Source: Rhynchopus euleeides (Eukaryota; Euglenozoa; Diplonemea; Diplonemida; Diplonemidae). Taken from it: a stretch of DNA of 64,000 nt. The stretch is taken from contig OY723242.1 of assembly GCA_963210315.1 (NCBI GenBank), forward strand, positions 434,001 to 498,000, given 5' to 3'. Below are positions 63,456-64,000 of this stretch, one piece after another. The translations under genes were made by a program, and so were the position numbers. Below the pieces are notes generated by a model that made no database searches, was not told where the DNA came from, and saw only the letters and a list, made by a program, of their open reading frames with translations. Numbering within the stretch: position 1 is the stretch's first letter; each line of letters starts with the position of its first letter.

Positions 63456-64000
63456 GGTGATCTAGCACCTGCGTCGAGTCTGCTCTGATCGCTCTGTCGT
63501 AGAAAAATTCGGTGATCTAGCACCTGCGTCGAAGTCTGCTCTGGTCGCTCTGTGGTAAAAAGCGGTGATCTAGCACCTACGTCGAGTCTGCTCTGATCGC
63601 TCTGTCGTAAAAAACTCGGTGATTTAGCACCTGCGTCGAAGTCTGCTCTGGTCGCTCTGTGGTAAAAGGGGTGATCTAGCACCTACGTCGAGTCTGCTCT
63701 GATCGCTCTGTCGTAAAAAATTCGGTGATCTAGCACCTGCGTCGAAATCTGCTCTGGTCGCTCTGTGGTAAAAGGCGGTGATCTAGCACCTGCGTCGAAG
63801 TCTGCTCTGGTCGCTCTGTGGTAAAAGGCGGTGATCTAGCACCTACGTCGAGTCTGCTCTGATCGCTCTGTCGTAAAAAACTCGGTGATTTAGCACCTGC
63901 GTCGAAGTCTGCTCTGGTCGCTCTGTGGTAAAAGGGGTGATCTAGCACCTACGTCGAGTCTGCTCTGATCGCTCTGTCGTAAAAAATTCGGTGATCTAGC
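63456..64000. repeat. Tandem array of ~54-bp units in retroelement leader, copy 2 (cut by window end)
   Basis: Same units in the same order as 28352 onward, as far as the window goes. Confidence 0.92.

Larger units (their letters stand above)
58587..64000 (-). mobile_element. VIPER/DIRS-like retroelement, copy 2 (runs off right edge)
   Basis: Apart from a T-tract length difference and one added MITE, no difference from copy 1 was noticed from block B2 (58587) to the window end. Left junction is gtccAAAATACAGC, in different flanking sequence, so this is an independent insertion at another AAAA-containing site and not a segmental duplication. Confidence 0.9.

Overview
The window is nuclear DNA of a unicellular eukaryote. 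The best taxonomic clue is an intact paraflagellar rod protein gene (1984-4137, minus), a family restricted to Euglenozoa. A retroelement in gag / tyrosine recombinase / RT-RNase H order, the order described for the VIPER group of kinetoplastids, points the same way. Large gene-poor, repeat-laden, GC-rich spacers with long G/C homopolymers suggest a diplonemid rather than a compact trypanosomatid. That last step is inference.

Layout. 1-516: 5' part of a secreted Cys-rich repeat protein running off the left edge. 1984-4137: paraflagellar rod protein. 4300-5901: frameshifted WD40 gene plus a decayed partial copy. 6937-9612: DUF4116 repeat gene interrupted by an intron-like or transposon-derived insert. 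11781-13511: cytochrome P450. 13846-22410: transposon cluster (108-bp MITE, two TIR elements with G7-8 termini, one hAT-type transposon with an intact transposase). 23589-29514: complete VIPER/DIRS-like retroelement. 31308-37538: 2,076-residue LVIVD-repeat type I membrane protein. 38898-42681: retroelement RNase H fragment, inverted-repeat element, small TIR element. 43260-44837: intact 525-aa DUF4116 gene. 45590-45982: small hypothetical gene. 46955-53204: second DUF4116 gene, dead, split by a 3.96-kb insertion that holds transposons nested four deep. 55481-56300: 41-bp satellite. 58587-64000: second, near-identical copy of the retroelement, running off the right edge.

Nearly all recognised host genes and gene remnants are on the minus strand; the one exception is the small hypothetical gene at 45590. 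This fits polycistronic, trans-spliced expression as in other Euglenozoa; several start codons follow a pyrimidine-rich tract and an AG. The host genes do not form one pathway: flagellar structure, a fatty-acid-type P450, a giant surface protein, and a lineage-expanded group of repeat proteins. The DUF4116 proteins and the WD40 protein appear to share one N-terminal ubiquitin-like module, which makes them an expanded family with interchangeable repeat bodies. This, the expression strategy of the retroelement (UGA readthrough plus -1 shift, VDN instead of VDD in the RT), and the nested insertions with readable target-site duplications are the most interesting content.
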